The translations under genes were made by a program, and so were the position numbers. Below the pieces are notes generated by a model. That model had not been told where the DNA came from. It did no database searches and saw only the letters and a list, made by a program, of their open reading frames with translations. A stretch of DNA of 64,000 bases from Faecalispora jeddahensis (GTDB taxonomy: Bacteria > Bacillota > Clostridia > Oscillospirales > Acutalibacteraceae): positions 62,001 through 126,000 of the forward strand of contig NZ_CBYL010000002.1 of assembly GCF_000577335.1 (NCBI RefSeq), read 5' to 3'. Shown one piece after another: positions 8,737 to 16,563 of the stretch. Position 1 is the first letter of the stretch; each line of letters begins with the position of its first letter.

Positions 8737-10238
8737 GCCATTCGAACCTTTCTTTCAGCAAGGTGATTTTTATCATAGTTTGGCGCGCCAAGCTGTGTGG
8801 TATTCTGCAGAACCGCTTCATGCTTTCTGTACTTTTCCATTTCGCTGCGCTTGACGAGGAATCCGGTAATGCGGATAAGATCGGTATCGGCGGAATAGAA
8901 GCTCATGTACTGAACGCCGAGGGAGAACGCGCCCTTCACCACATCCAGCAGCGCTGCCGGATTCTGGTGGACGTTGCTTGCGATCGGGAAAATATCGCCT
9001 ACGCCCGCAGGGAAATAATGATGGAACTTCGAGCTGTGGCGCAGATGGTCGGCAAAGGAAACCGGCTCATCGCCGATCGGAATGCGCACACCGGACGTAA
9101 TGCCCTGGTCACTGTCGAGCCCAACCTGCGCGTGCAGCAGGAACTGATCGCCGCAGACCGGAGAATACAGCGCCTTATACTGCGGTACAAGTTCGTTGAT
9201 TCTGTTCATAATCCGCACGCCGAGGTCGTCGGCCTCCGGATCCTGCCCGTATTTCTTCCCCTGCTCACGCAGCAACGCGTTGACGCACTCCGCGAGACCG
9301 GTAACGCCGAACATGCCGAGGAAACGGTCTTTGGAGAGCAGCCCTTCCTTCACAAGGAAGTTTGACTCGAAGAAGCCGGATTCCTCCACAATAAAGCGGA
9401 TTCGCTCGTTCATATAATCGGCAATCAGGCCAAGGCATTCCGGCAGCAGCTCATTCAGGAAATGCTCCTCGTTTTTCGCTTCCTTCACCAGCTCGGTGAG
9501 CGTGACGCGGGTGAGCGTGTATGCGCCGCCCTGCGTCGGCAGGATGTTGTAGCAGCTCGCTACGCCGTACTGGTCGCCGAATGGTACCCGGTTGGCCGCA
9601 TGGTTGCAGATAGCCGGGTTCGAGCAGTCCAGCGAGCACTGGATCGCCTGCTCCATAAAGGAATCCGGCGTGATGGCCGGGTCGTATTTAATGGTAAAGT
9701 TGGGAACCGTATTTTTCAGCTCCGCTTCCACCTGCAGAATCAGGCGGCCCGCACGGGTATCCTCCGGCCCAAGATTGGCATGACAGAACGAGTCGGTGAT
9801 GGTGCGGTCAAGATACGTGAGAAACAGACGCAGCTTTTCGCGAATTTCCTCATCTGTATGGCCGTCGAGGTACGGTTCCATCATCTTGTCGAGACTGCCC
9901 AGATATACTGGGAAGTTTGTAATGGACGGCACATGGCGATACAGGATCATCAGGGAGAAAATCAGTTCATCCAGCGTTTTGGGCGGACTCAGCTTTAAAA
10001 ACTCGCTGCCCTGCTCAACAAATTTCTCGTAATCGGGCAGAATATAACGCGGGCGGTACGGTGCTCCCCCTTCAAACAGGTCGTTGATCGCGCCGGTTTC
10101 AAAAAAATGCTTTGTGCGCGGCGGAATGTTCAGCACATCCAGCGCATTCTCTGCACATTTGGCCAGACCCATCAGCTTCTGTTCATGGGTCAGCTCACGG
10201 GACGTAAGGGTTTGATAGGTGTTATCCAAATCAATCAT
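8733..10238 (-). CDS. yjjI: YjjI-family glycine radical enzyme
   Basis: Glycyl-radical enzyme of the YjjI (DUF3029) family, 501 residues from the ATG at 10238, close to the length of the E. coli protein. AAAGGAG lies 9 nt before that ATG; the frame is open to 10517 but has no ribosome site there. The radical glycine is expected at Gly459 in RITGFLVKR, a variant of the RVxGY motif of larger glycyl-radical enzymes. A thiyl-type cysteine candidate occurs in YGVASCYNILPTQGGAY. The protein is clearly shorter than pyruvate formate-lyase, and its reaction is not known. Neighbours are the dedicated activase downstream and a Crp/Fnr-type regulator upstream on the same strand. Confidence 0.92.
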   Translation of the reverse strand: MIDLDNTYQTLTSRELTHEQKLMGLAKCAENALDVLNIPPRTKHFFETGAINDLFEGGAPYRPRYILPDYEKFVEQGSEFLKLSPPKTLDELIFSLMILYRHVPSITNFPVYLGSLDKMMEPYLDGHTDEEIREKLRLFLTYLDRTITDSFCHANLGPEDTRAGRLILQVEAELKNTVPNFTIKYDPAITPDSFMEQAIQCSLDCSNPAICNHAANRVPFGDQYGVASCYNILPTQGGAYTLTRVTLTELVKEAKNEEHFLNELLPECLGLIADYMNERIRFIVEESGFFESNFLVKEGLLSKDRFLGMFGVTGLAECVNALLREQGKKYGQDPEADDLGVRIMNRINELVPQYKALYSPVCGDQFLLHAQVGLDSDQGITSGVRIPIGDEPVSFADHLRHSSKFHHYFPAGVGDIFPIASNVHQNPAALLDVVKGAFSLGVQYMSFYSADTDLIRITGFLVKRSEMEKYRKHEAVLQNTTQLGAPNYDKNHLAERKVRMA

Positions 10239-10309
10239 GACAATTTCTCCTTTCCGATCTTCTGTGCGGAAACGGTGCGCGCAGGCGGTAGTCCGCTCTG
10301 CCGCAGGGA

Positions 10310-11017
10310 TTATTTCAAAAGAAAAGATTCCATCTCTTTTTTCAGGGCTTCGTACTGGGCGGCGGTGATTTGCAGCTTTCCGTTTTTCACGCTCACCAGG
10401 TGCTTTGCCACCAGCCGTGAAACGGCCCGGTTCACCGTACGCACGCTGTTGCCGGTCGTTTCGGCAATCTCCATGCGCGTGTACGTCAGCCTTACGGATT
10501 CGGGCATATCCCCGCATTTTTCATACGCGCGGATCAAAAACTGGACGACCCTCCCGTCCGAATCGAGAAAATGCAGGCTGCGTTCATTGGCCGTCTGGTT
10601 GATATAGCTGTTCAGAATCCAGCGAACATGCAGGAAAAACAGCTCCTGATCGCAGCGCATCCACAGCAGATAGGCATCCACCGGGAAAGCAGCCAGCTTG
10701 CACGGGGTCACCGCGCGAACCTCGGCAATATAACGGGGAATTCCGCCGAGCACCTCATATTCCCCAAAAAACTCCGGCGCCGCGGCCTCGGTCAGGGTGT
10801 AGCGTGAAACGCCGGTCTGGTTGGTAACAACGGACACACGGCCTTTCATAAGGTAGTAGACCATATTGCTTGGATCGTCCTCATGAATGAGACTTTCGCC
10901 CGCCGAAAGGGTGATTGGGTACACCTGGCCGTCTGCCGGATATTTCGCCAGCATCTTGCGAAGTTCCTTGCGGAACGGTTCGCTTTCCGCTTCTAAATAT
11001 TCACTGACCTTCACCAT
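10310..11017 (-). CDS. Crp/Fnr-family transcriptional regulator
   Basis: Regulator of 235 residues: an N-terminal cyclic-nucleotide-binding-like beta roll (GESLIHEDDPSNMVYYLMKGRV, then FFGEYEVLGG) and a C-terminal winged helix with EIAETTGNSVRTVNRAVSRL. I use the ATG at 11017, which has GGGAGG in front, instead of the longer frame from 11074. The N-terminal cysteine cluster of Fnr is absent, so it does not look like a direct Fe-S oxygen sensor; the effector is unknown. It lies 71 nt upstream of yjjI on the same strand and is the obvious candidate to control yjjI-yjjW. An inverted repeat at 11068-11081 could be its own operator. Confidence 0.88.
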   Translation of the reverse strand: MVKVSEYLEAESEPFRKELRKMLAKYPADGQVYPITLSAGESLIHEDDPSNMVYYLMKGRVSVVTNQTGVSRYTLTEAAAPEFFGEYEVLGGIPRYIAEVRAVTPCKLAAFPVDAYLLWMRCDQELFFLHVRWILNSYINQTANERSLHFLDSDGRVVQFLIRAYEKCGDMPESVRLTYTRMEIAETTGNSVRTVNRAVSRLVAKHLVSVKNGKLQITAAQYEALKKEMESFLLK

Positions 11018-11067
11018 ACACCCTCCCTTCTGAATTGTATTGTATATCAACAGAAGAGAGAAATAAA

Positions 11068-11081
11068 AGGACATGTGTCCT
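11068..11081. promoter_or_regulatory. Inverted repeat AGGACA-TG-TGTCCT upstream of the Crp/Fnr gene
   Basis: Six-base arms AGGACA and TGTCCT around a 2-bp centre, 51 nt before the Crp/Fnr-type start codon. The dyad is compact for this family, whose sites usually have a larger spacing, so the link to the neighbouring regulator is a guess. Confidence 0.4.
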
Positions 11082-11176
11082 GTTTTGTGAAATATAGCAT
11101 AATTTCTATTCGCATAAACCTATTTTGTGCACAATGACGGTAATCATGCTTTTTTCTGGAATTCCACATTTTGTTC

Positions 11177-11205
11177 TTGACAGTTTAGAGCTTGATTGCT
11201 AAACT
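11177..11205 (+). promoter_or_regulatory. Promoter of the pseudouridine operon with overlapping dyad
   Basis: TTGACA (11177-11182), 17-bp spacer, TAAACT (11200-11205). The same stretch forms the dyad AGTTTAG-N10-CTAAACT (11182-11205) covering the spacer and the -10 box, a good place for a repressor. A second dyad, ACGTAA-N8-TTACGT, lies at 11219-11238. An extra TATAAT at 11264-11269 lacks a matching -35 box. Confidence 0.6.
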
Positions 11206-11211
11206 AAATCT

Positions 11212-11378
11212 TGAAATCACGTAAGCATAAGATTACGTTAATAAACATTTGATTACAAAGCTTTATAATATTTGCGACAGCAAACTGCCGACGGCTGAGA
11301 GAACCTTGAAACTCGGAACGGGATACCCGCCGCTTGCGGATAGAACATTCTGATTCTCATGAAAAGGGAAGTGATAAG
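11212..11378 (+). promoter_or_regulatory. Long leader of the pseudouridine operon; faint TPP-riboswitch resemblance
   Basis: If the 11177-11205 promoter is used, the message has a leader of about 167 nt before the kinase gene. Within it are GGCTGAGAG (near 11294-11302), ACCTTGAAACTC (11305-11316) and GGGATACCCGC (11323-11333), which recall in order the CUGAGA, ACCCUUUGAACCUG and GGAUAAUNCC segments of thiamine-pyrophosphate riboswitches. The P3 region would be almost absent and the closing GCGNAGGGA is altered. I list it as a structured leader with an uncertain ligand. Confidence 0.3.
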
Positions 11379-12503
11379 ATGATAACAGAAAGAGAACGGC
11401 AGATTCTTCAATGGATTGAAAAGGACCCCACCATTTCACAGCAGGAGCTGGCGGATAAAGCGGGAATCTCACGTTCCTCCGTGGCGGTGCATATTTCGAA
11501 CCTGATGAAAAAAGGGAGAATCCTCGGCAAGAGCTACATTCTGCAAAAAACGCCGTATGTCGTTGTGATCGGCGGTGCGAATATCGATATTGCCGGAAAG
11601 CCCTTTGCCCTTCTGGTGCAGAAAGACTCGAACCCCGGGCGGGTATCGCTTTCCCCCGGCGGTGTGGGACGAAACATCGCGCAGAACCTCGCCATGTTCG
11701 ACGTAGAGGTAAAGCTCATCACCGCGCTGGGCGAGGACGCCTATGCGGCAGAGCTGGCGGGAAGCTGCCGAAGCGCGGGCATCGACATTACTGAATCGCT
11801 GACCGTGCCGGGCGGGTCGACCTCCACATACGTGTTCATCACAAACGAACACGGCGATATGGAGCTTGCTATCTCTGACATGCAGATTTACGACAACCTG
11901 ACCCCGCAGTACCTGGAACGCCGTGCCGATTTGATCAGCAACGCAGCCCTGTGTGTGATCGATACCAACCTGACCGCCGAGACGATCCGCTATATTGCCG
12001 AAACCTTTCATGTGCCGCTGTTCTGCGACCCGGTTTCCACCGCAAAGGCGGGGAAACTCTCCGGCCTGCTGGGAAAAATCCACACGCTCAAGCCGAACCT
12101 TCTCGAGGCCGAGCTGCTCAGCGGCGTGAAAATTCACGATGAACATTCGCTGGAGCAGGCAGCGAACGCACTTTTGCAAACCGGCCTTTCGCAGGTATTT
12201 ATCTCGATGGGGCAAAACGGCGTGTACTGCGCAAACCACGAGCAGCATGTCACTGTTCCCCCGTACCAGAGTGAGATCGTTAACACCACGGGCGCCGGAG
12301 ACAGCATGATGGCCGCGGTTGTGTGGGGCTGGCTGCAGAACTTCCCGATGGAAGACTGCGCCCGCGCCGGAATGGCCGCCGCATCCATCTGCATTGAAAG
12401 CACGGCCACCATCAGCCCGCAGATGAGCAGTGAAAACGTACTTCACAAAATGAAACATAGAGAAACAACGCTCCCGCAAAGTGATACCGCCAATTTGCTT
12501 TAA
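11379..12503 (+). CDS. psuK: HTH-PfkB pseudouridine kinase
   Basis: Two-domain protein of 374 residues. Residues 1-55 form a winged HTH (REQ-type ILQWIEKDPTISQQELADKAGISRSSVAVHISNL, split by helix breaks). The rest is a PfkB/ribokinase-like sugar kinase with VVVIGGANIDIAGKP and the catalytic anion hole NTTGAGDSMMAA. In pseudouridine catabolism the kinase makes pseudouridine-5'-phosphate for PsuG, and psuG follows 122 nt downstream. The HTH suggests that the enzyme also acts as an autoregulator, as in other HTH-PfkB proteins. The start ATG at 11379 has AAGGGAAG before it; the frame is open from 11334. Pseudouridine specificity is inferred from the neighbour. Confidence 0.88.
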   Translation: MITERERQILQWIEKDPTISQQELADKAGISRSSVAVHISNLMKKGRILGKSYILQKTPYVVVIGGANIDIAGKPFALLVQKDSNPGRVSLSPGGVGRNIAQNLAMFDVEVKLITALGEDAYAAELAGSCRSAGIDITESLTVPGGSTSTYVFITNEHGDMELAISDMQIYDNLTPQYLERRADLISNAALCVIDTNLTAETIRYIAETFHVPLFCDPVSTAKAGKLSGLLGKIHTLKPNLLEAELLSGVKIHDEHSLEQAANALLQTGLSQVFISMGQNGVYCANHEQHVTVPPYQSEIVNTTGAGDSMMAAVVWGWLQNFPMEDCARAGMAAASICIESTATISPQMSSENVLHKMKHRETTLPQSDTANLL

Positions 12504-12573
12504 AAAAGGCCTTTTACGAACACAGCGGTTCCTTCCCCGCCGCAGGCGGAGGATCAACCGACGGCCCTTTTTT
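12502..12573 (+). terminator. Hairpin region between psuK and psuG, possible attenuator
   Basis: AAAAAAGGCC at 12502-12511 pairs with GGCCcTTTTTT (12563-12573). A second hairpin, CCGCC-gca-GGCGG (12537-12549), lies inside. The closing T-run looks like an intrinsic terminator, but psuG continues on the same strand 50 nt later, so it may only attenuate. Confidence 0.35.
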
Positions 12574-12625
12574 CAAGTGAAATGAGTATCCATAAGCCGG
12601 AAGCACCGCTGAAAGGAGTATTATC

Positions 12626-13552
12626 ATGAATCAACTGAAACAATATCTCGAAATTTCTCCCGAGGTCAAAGAGGCTCTTGCAGCCAATAAGCCGGTCGTC
12701 GCGCTGGAATCTACAATCATTTCTCACGGCATGCCTTATCCCCAGAATGTAGAAACCGCTCTGAAGGTGGAGCAGATTATCCGTGAGAACGGCGCTGTTC
12801 CGGCGACCATCGCGGTGATCGGCGGCAAGCTGCGCGCCGGTCTCTCCAAAGAAGAGATCGACTACCTTGGCAAAAAGGGACTGGATGTAACCAAGGCGAG
12901 CCGCAGGGACCTGCCGGTACTGGCTGCCCGCGGCGAGGATGGAGCGACCACCGTTGCGGCTACAATGATCGTCGCCGCTCTGGCGGGAATTTCTGTATTT
13001 GCTACCGGCGGCATCGGCGGCGTTCACCGCGGAGCCGAAACCACCATGGATATTTCCGCCGACCTGGAAGAGCTGGCCGTCACCCCGGTGATGGTGGTTT
13101 GCGCCGGTGCAAAATCCATCCTCGACCTCGGCCTGACGATGGAATACCTGGAGACAAAAGGCGTATCCGTTCTCGGCTACCAGACAGAGGAGCTGCCCGC
13201 GTTCTATACCCGCAAAAGCGGCTTCAAAGTTGATTACCGCGTAGATACCCCGGCAGAGCTGGCCAGCATTTTCCAGGCCAAGGAAGATTTGAACCTGAAG
13301 GGCGGCCTGCTCGTCACCAACCCCATCCCCGAAGAATTTGCCATGGATCACGACTATATTGCAAAGTCCATCGACGAAGCCTGCGAGGAAGCGCATAAGC
13401 TTGGTATCAAAGGAAAGGACACCACCCCCTACCTGCTGGATAAAATCCAGAAGATCACGGGAGGCAAGAGCCTGGATGCCAACATTCATCTGGTATACAA
13501 CAACGCCGCGCTCGGCGCGAAGGTTGCCTGCGAGCTTTGCAAGCTGAAGTAA
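12626..13552 (+). CDS. psuG: Pseudouridine-5'-phosphate glycosidase
   Basis: Cleaves pseudouridine-5'-phosphate into uracil and ribose-5-phosphate (a C-glycosidic bond), in the cytoplasm. At 308 residues it has the family length. Motifs: ALESTIISHGMPYPQN (residues 27-42, metal site), the GDGATTVAATM-like GEDGATTVAATM, FATGGIGGVHRGAE, and CAGAKSILDLGLTMEYLE, which contains the lysine that forms the ribose adduct in the E. coli enzyme. The GAAAGGAG site 8-9 nt upstream is strong. A terminator follows within 20 nt, closing the two-gene salvage operon. RNA turnover or gut pseudouridine would be the source of substrate. Confidence 0.95.
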   Translation: MNQLKQYLEISPEVKEALAANKPVVALESTIISHGMPYPQNVETALKVEQIIRENGAVPATIAVIGGKLRAGLSKEEIDYLGKKGLDVTKASRRDLPVLAARGEDGATTVAATMIVAALAGISVFATGGIGGVHRGAETTMDISADLEELAVTPVMVVCAGAKSILDLGLTMEYLETKGVSVLGYQTEELPAFYTRKSGFKVDYRVDTPAELASIFQAKEDLNLKGGLLVTNPIPEEFAMDHDYIAKSIDEACEEAHKLGIKGKDTTPYLLDKIQKITGGKSLDANIHLVYNNAALGAKVACELCKLK

Positions 13553-13570
13553 AGCCATATCATATATAGA

Positions 13571-13607
13571 AAGGCCGAGAGATGCTCAAACATCTCTCGG
13601 CCTTTTT
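13571..13607 (+). terminator. Terminator after psuG
   Basis: Fourteen-base-pair stem AAGGCCGAGAGATG / CATCTCTCGGCCTT with a 6-nt loop and TTTTTG, 18 nt beyond the psuG stop. Confidence 0.92.
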
Positions 13608-13708
13608 GTTTGGCGCTCTCCATTTTTTGCTCTGGATTGGCATAAATGCGGAGAATCAGTCCTGGCCCGAACTATTTCTCTCAGCAATTCCATGTGTCTC
13701 ATACTAAA

Positions 13709-13753
13709 AACATAAAAAACTGCTCAGAATTGCTCTGAGCAGTTTTTTATGTT
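13709..13753. terminator. Long bidirectional terminator hairpin
   Basis: Perfect 20-bp stem (arms 13709-13728 and 13734-13753) with a 5-nt loop. It has GCTCAGA/TCTGAGC at the top and A6/T6 runs at the base, so it can terminate in both directions. It separates the psuG operon from the convergent HD-GYP gene. The rest of 13608-13886 shows no further gene or site that I can support. Confidence 0.85.
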
Positions 13754-13886
13754 CTGGAGGACGGGCCTAATCCGACCAGAAACTTCAGGGGTCTTCGTTT
13801 ATGATTTAAAAATAAAGAAAGAATACGTGCGGGCGCTTGTAAAGCATGTTAGTTACAACAAACTCAAAGGTAAAATATTCCTCTCT

Positions 13887-14543
13887 TTATTCAGTATTGC
13901 TTTGAACAAGCTGCATCTGCGCCCAAACCGCTTTCAGAATCAAATCTTTATTTTGCAGGAACAAATCCGAAAGGACGGGATCAAACTGAGTGTTTGCGCA
14001 CCTTGCAATCTCGCAGAACGCTTCGTCCGCAGGCCGCTTATGACGATACGGCCGCCCGCTGATAATGGCATCAAAGGCGTCGCAGATGGAAGTCACCCGG
14101 GCGACAATGGGAATATCCCTCCCCTTGATCCCAAATGGATACCCCCGGCCATCCCACCGTTCATGGTGGCCCAGCGCCGCTTCTATCGCCAAGCGGAAGA
14201 ACCGTTCATCCTGAAAGCTGTTGGGATTCATCTGCAGGGATTCCAGAATGTCCTTCCCATAAATCGGATGCTGCTGTACAATCAATATCTCTTCCGGCAG
14301 CAGTTTGTCCGGTTTTTCCAAAATGGAATTTTCTATCCAGAGCTTGCCAATATCGTGGAAAAAGGCGGCTCGTCCAAACATCAGGCAGTCTTCTAGGCCC
14401 ACTTCCGGGTGCCGGTTGGACGCGATCCCAAAGCAAAACACCCTGGTATACAGCTCTACACGGCTCATGTGTGTAAACAGACTATGGGGCATTATTTGAA
14501 GTATATGGTCAAGGGTCAGGTGAGATCCCGGCAAATCATTCAT
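13887..14543 (-). CDS. HD-GYP-type phosphohydrolase
   Basis: Stand-alone HD-GYP domain protein of 218 residues. Conserved metal and catalytic residues: FFHDIGK (HD pair), HHERWDGRGYPFGIKGRDIP (the GYP-type loop), then RVTSICDAFDAI and RPYRHKRP. Members of this family hydrolyse cyclic-di-GMP or related cyclic dinucleotides. No receiver, GAF or membrane segment is fused, so its input is unknown. The ATG at 14543 has GGAG 9 nt upstream; the frame is open to a TTG at 14564, and an intermediate ATG at 14552 lies too close to the GGAG. It stands alone, divergent from the XRE gene. Confidence 0.85.
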   Translation of the reverse strand: MNDLPGSHLTLDHILQIMPHSLFTHMSRVELYTRVFCFGIASNRHPEVGLEDCLMFGRAAFFHDIGKLWIENSILEKPDKLLPEEILIVQQHPIYGKDILESLQMNPNSFQDERFFRLAIEAALGHHERWDGRGYPFGIKGRDIPIVARVTSICDAFDAIISGRPYRHKRPADEAFCEIARCANTQFDPVLSDLFLQNKDLILKAVWAQMQLVQSNTE

Positions 14544-14701
14544 TTTTGTCATCTCCACAATCAAGTTTACCGTTACCGCCAGAGAATAATAGTTTTTAGT
14601 TATTAAACTATTTGGTCTAACTGCCTTTTTAGACCATTATAGCACGGTCAAACTGCACATACAATACAAGTAACAAATATTATTTTGGAGGGAAAGAGAT
14701 T

Positions 14702-15052
14702 ATGGTGGACTACCTTGATATTGGGAAGCGGATTCGTAAAACTCGAACCGCAAAAGGCATTACGCAAGAGAAATTAGCCGAACTCATTTCCACCGGTACA
14801 ACTCACGTCAGCCATATTGAAACGGGCAATACCATCCCCAGCCTCAAAACCTTTATTGCGATTGTAAATGCGCTGGAAGTTTCACCGGATGAACTGCTCT
14901 GCGGAAACATTGACCATTCGGCTTACGTGTTCCAAAATGAAATTTCCAAAATCACCGCCGACTGCTCCCCAAAAGAAATTCGTGTGATTGCGGAAACGAT
15001 CACAAGCATGAAAACCTCTATGCGAAAAGTGTTTGGCGAACCCAAAAAGTAA
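14702..15052 (+). CDS. XRE-family HTH regulator
   Basis: Small DNA-binding protein of 116 residues. The HTH_3 domain spans residues about 7-61 (IGKRIRKTRTAKGITQEKLA, then STGTTHVSHIETGNTIPSL). A 50-residue tail follows with SPKEIRVIAETITSMKTSMRK. This architecture is common in Clostridia for single-gene regulators. GGAGGGAAAGAG precedes the ATG. It sits between a divergent HD-GYP gene and its own terminator, so its target is not evident; the HD-GYP gene and itself are the nearest possibilities. Confidence 0.85.
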   Translation: MVDYLDIGKRIRKTRTAKGITQEKLAELISTGTTHVSHIETGNTIPSLKTFIAIVNALEVSPDELLCGNIDHSAYVFQNEISKITADCSPKEIRVIAETITSMKTSMRKVFGEPKK

Positions 15053-15068
15053 ACGGAGCGGCACAGAA

Positions 15069-15103
15069 AAGAAGGCCCCTATACCAAGAGGCCTTCTTTT
15101 TTT
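15069..15103 (+). terminator. Terminator after the XRE gene
   Basis: AAGAAGGCC ... GGCCTTCTT with the T-run TTCTTTTTTT, 16 nt after the stop codon. Confidence 0.88.
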
Positions 15104-15357
15104 GCATTTTAAGGATTCTTTCCCTGCGCCGGCAGTATTGTGAACATATAAAAAAGAAAATCAGCCGGTTCTTTTAGTATTCCATCATACGGAATCTATT
15201 TCACCATACTGCAACTACAAGGAGAAGGCTCGTCCCCTCAATGCATTTAAACTGTTTCAATCCTTCATAAAATACACAATAATTATTTAAAAATTCAAAA
15301 AAATTCAAATCCAATCACGAATATGAATTATAAAATCAAAAATATTTCATTTCCACC
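15104..15357. other. AT-rich non-coding region upstream of the glutamate synthase promoter
   Basis: No credible gene. The last 90 bp are strongly A/T-rich, with repeated AAAATTC tracts that could act as an UP element. A weak dyad, TATTCC/GGAATC, lies near 15179-15198. I see no riboswitch that I can name. Confidence 0.5.
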
Positions 15358-15386
15358 TTGACAAGTAAAATTTTATGGAATATGAT
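15358..15386 (+). promoter_or_regulatory. Promoter of the glutamate synthase operon
   Basis: Perfect TTGACA (15358-15363), 17-bp spacer, TATGAT (15381-15386). Predicted start near 15393, about 76 nt before the first start codon. Confidence 0.85.
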
Positions 15387-15397
15387 GGGGGTGCTTC

Positions 15398-15431
15398 ATT
15401 TTGCAGGATTTTAATTCGAATCATGCAAAAT
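15398..15431 (+). promoter_or_regulatory. 5'-leader stem-loop of the glutamate synthase operon
   Basis: Arms ATTTTGCA-g-GATT and AATC-a-TGCAAAAT close an 8-nt loop TTAATTCG. It starts within a few nucleotides of the predicted transcript 5' end. No T-run follows, so it is not a terminator; it could stabilise the RNA or bind a regulator. Confidence 0.5.
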
Positions 15432-15468
15432 CAGAAAGATCGCTTTACAAGTCAGGGAGGTTGGTAAC

Positions 15469-16563
15469 ATGTTGAAAGAGGGCCAAATCCGGATTCCATC
15501 CGGATGTGCGATTTCCGGAATTTTTTCACGGAACGGAAGAAGGCTCGGCGGAGAAAAAATCATTGATTCCATTGAAACGATGCGTGTGCGCAGCAACGGC
15601 CTGGGCGGCGGCTTTGCGGCCTATGGGATTTACCCCGAACACAAGGAATGCTACGCGCTCCATGTATTTTATGATAATGAAACAGCGAAAGAAGAAGCCG
15701 AAAAGCTTCTGTTAAAATATTTTGAAATTTCCGTATCGGAAAAGATCCCGACACGGCCGATACCGCAGATCACCGACGCGCCGATCATCTGGCGCTATTT
15801 TGCAGTTCCTGCCCCCCACTTCCTTCAAGACAAGGAGCTGGAGGAGAAGGAACTCGTGGTGGAATGCGTCTTTAAAATCAATGCCGATATTGCAGGAGCG
15901 TATGTGTTTTCCTGCGGGAAGAATATGGGTGTGTTCAAAGCGGTCGGGTACCCCGAGGATGTGGGCCGCTACTATCGACTGGAGGAATACGAGGGCTATT
16001 CCTGGACAGCTCACGGGCGTTACCCCACAAACACACCCGGCTGGTGGGGCGGGGCTCATCCGTTCGCGCTGCTGGATTACACGATCGTACATAACGGTGA
16101 AATCTCGAGTTACGACGCCAACCGGCGCTTTATCGAAATGTACGGCTACAAATGCGCTCTGCTGACCGACACGGAGGTCATTACTTATATGATCGACTAC
16201 CTGCACCGGCGCAAGCAGCTCACCCTGCCGGAGGTAGCCGACGTGATCGCCGCCCCCTTCTGGGAAGAGATCGACCGCATGCCGGAGGACCGCAGGCGCT
16301 ACTACACCTATCTGCGCAATATCTTCTCGGACCTGCTGATTACCGGCCCTTTTTCGATTCTGCTGGGCTTTGAGGGCGGGATCATGGCCCTGAACGACCG
16401 CCTGAAGCTCCGCTCGCTTGTGGCGGCGGAAAAAGACGATATGGTTTACATCGCCAGCGAGGAATGCGCCATTCGCGCCATTGAGCCGAATTTAGACCAT
16501 ATTTTTGCTCCCAAATACGGCGAGCCGGTGATCTACACACTGAACAAGGAGGCGCAGCTGTGA
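15469..16563 (+). CDS. Glutamate synthase glutaminase domain (class II amidotransferase subunit)
   Basis: Stand-alone class II (Ntn) glutamine amidotransferase of 364 residues, equivalent to the N-terminal domain of the glutamate synthase large subunit. It hydrolyses glutamine and channels ammonia to the synthase. The likely nucleophile is Cys13 in PSGCAISGIF. It would require removal of a 12-residue propeptide, as in GltB-type enzymes, or be preceded by an unprocessed leader. Other features: RSNGLGGGFAAYG, WTAHGRYPTNTPGWWGGAHPF and DYTIVHNGEISSY, the glutamine-binding regions. GGGAGG lies before the ATG. Its stop overlaps the next start (TGATG). Confidence 0.88.
   Translation: MLKEGQIRIPSGCAISGIFSRNGRRLGGEKIIDSIETMRVRSNGLGGGFAAYGIYPEHKECYALHVFYDNETAKEEAEKLLLKYFEISVSEKIPTRPIPQITDAPIIWRYFAVPAPHFLQDKELEEKELVVECVFKINADIAGAYVFSCGKNMGVFKAVGYPEDVGRYYRLEEYEGYSWTAHGRYPTNTPGWWGGAHPFALLDYTIVHNGEISSYDANRRFIEMYGYKCALLTDTEVITYMIDYLHRRKQLTLPEVADVIAAPFWEEIDRMPEDRRRYYTYLRNIFSDLLITGPFSILLGFEGGIMALNDRLKLRSLVAAEKDDMVYIASEECAIRAIEPNLDHIFAPKYGEPVIYTLNKEAQL

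Noticed and set aside
12502-12573. Full terminator ending transcription between psuK and psuG
   Set aside because: Kept only as a possible attenuator: psuG follows on the same strand without a clear promoter, so complete termination is unlikely.
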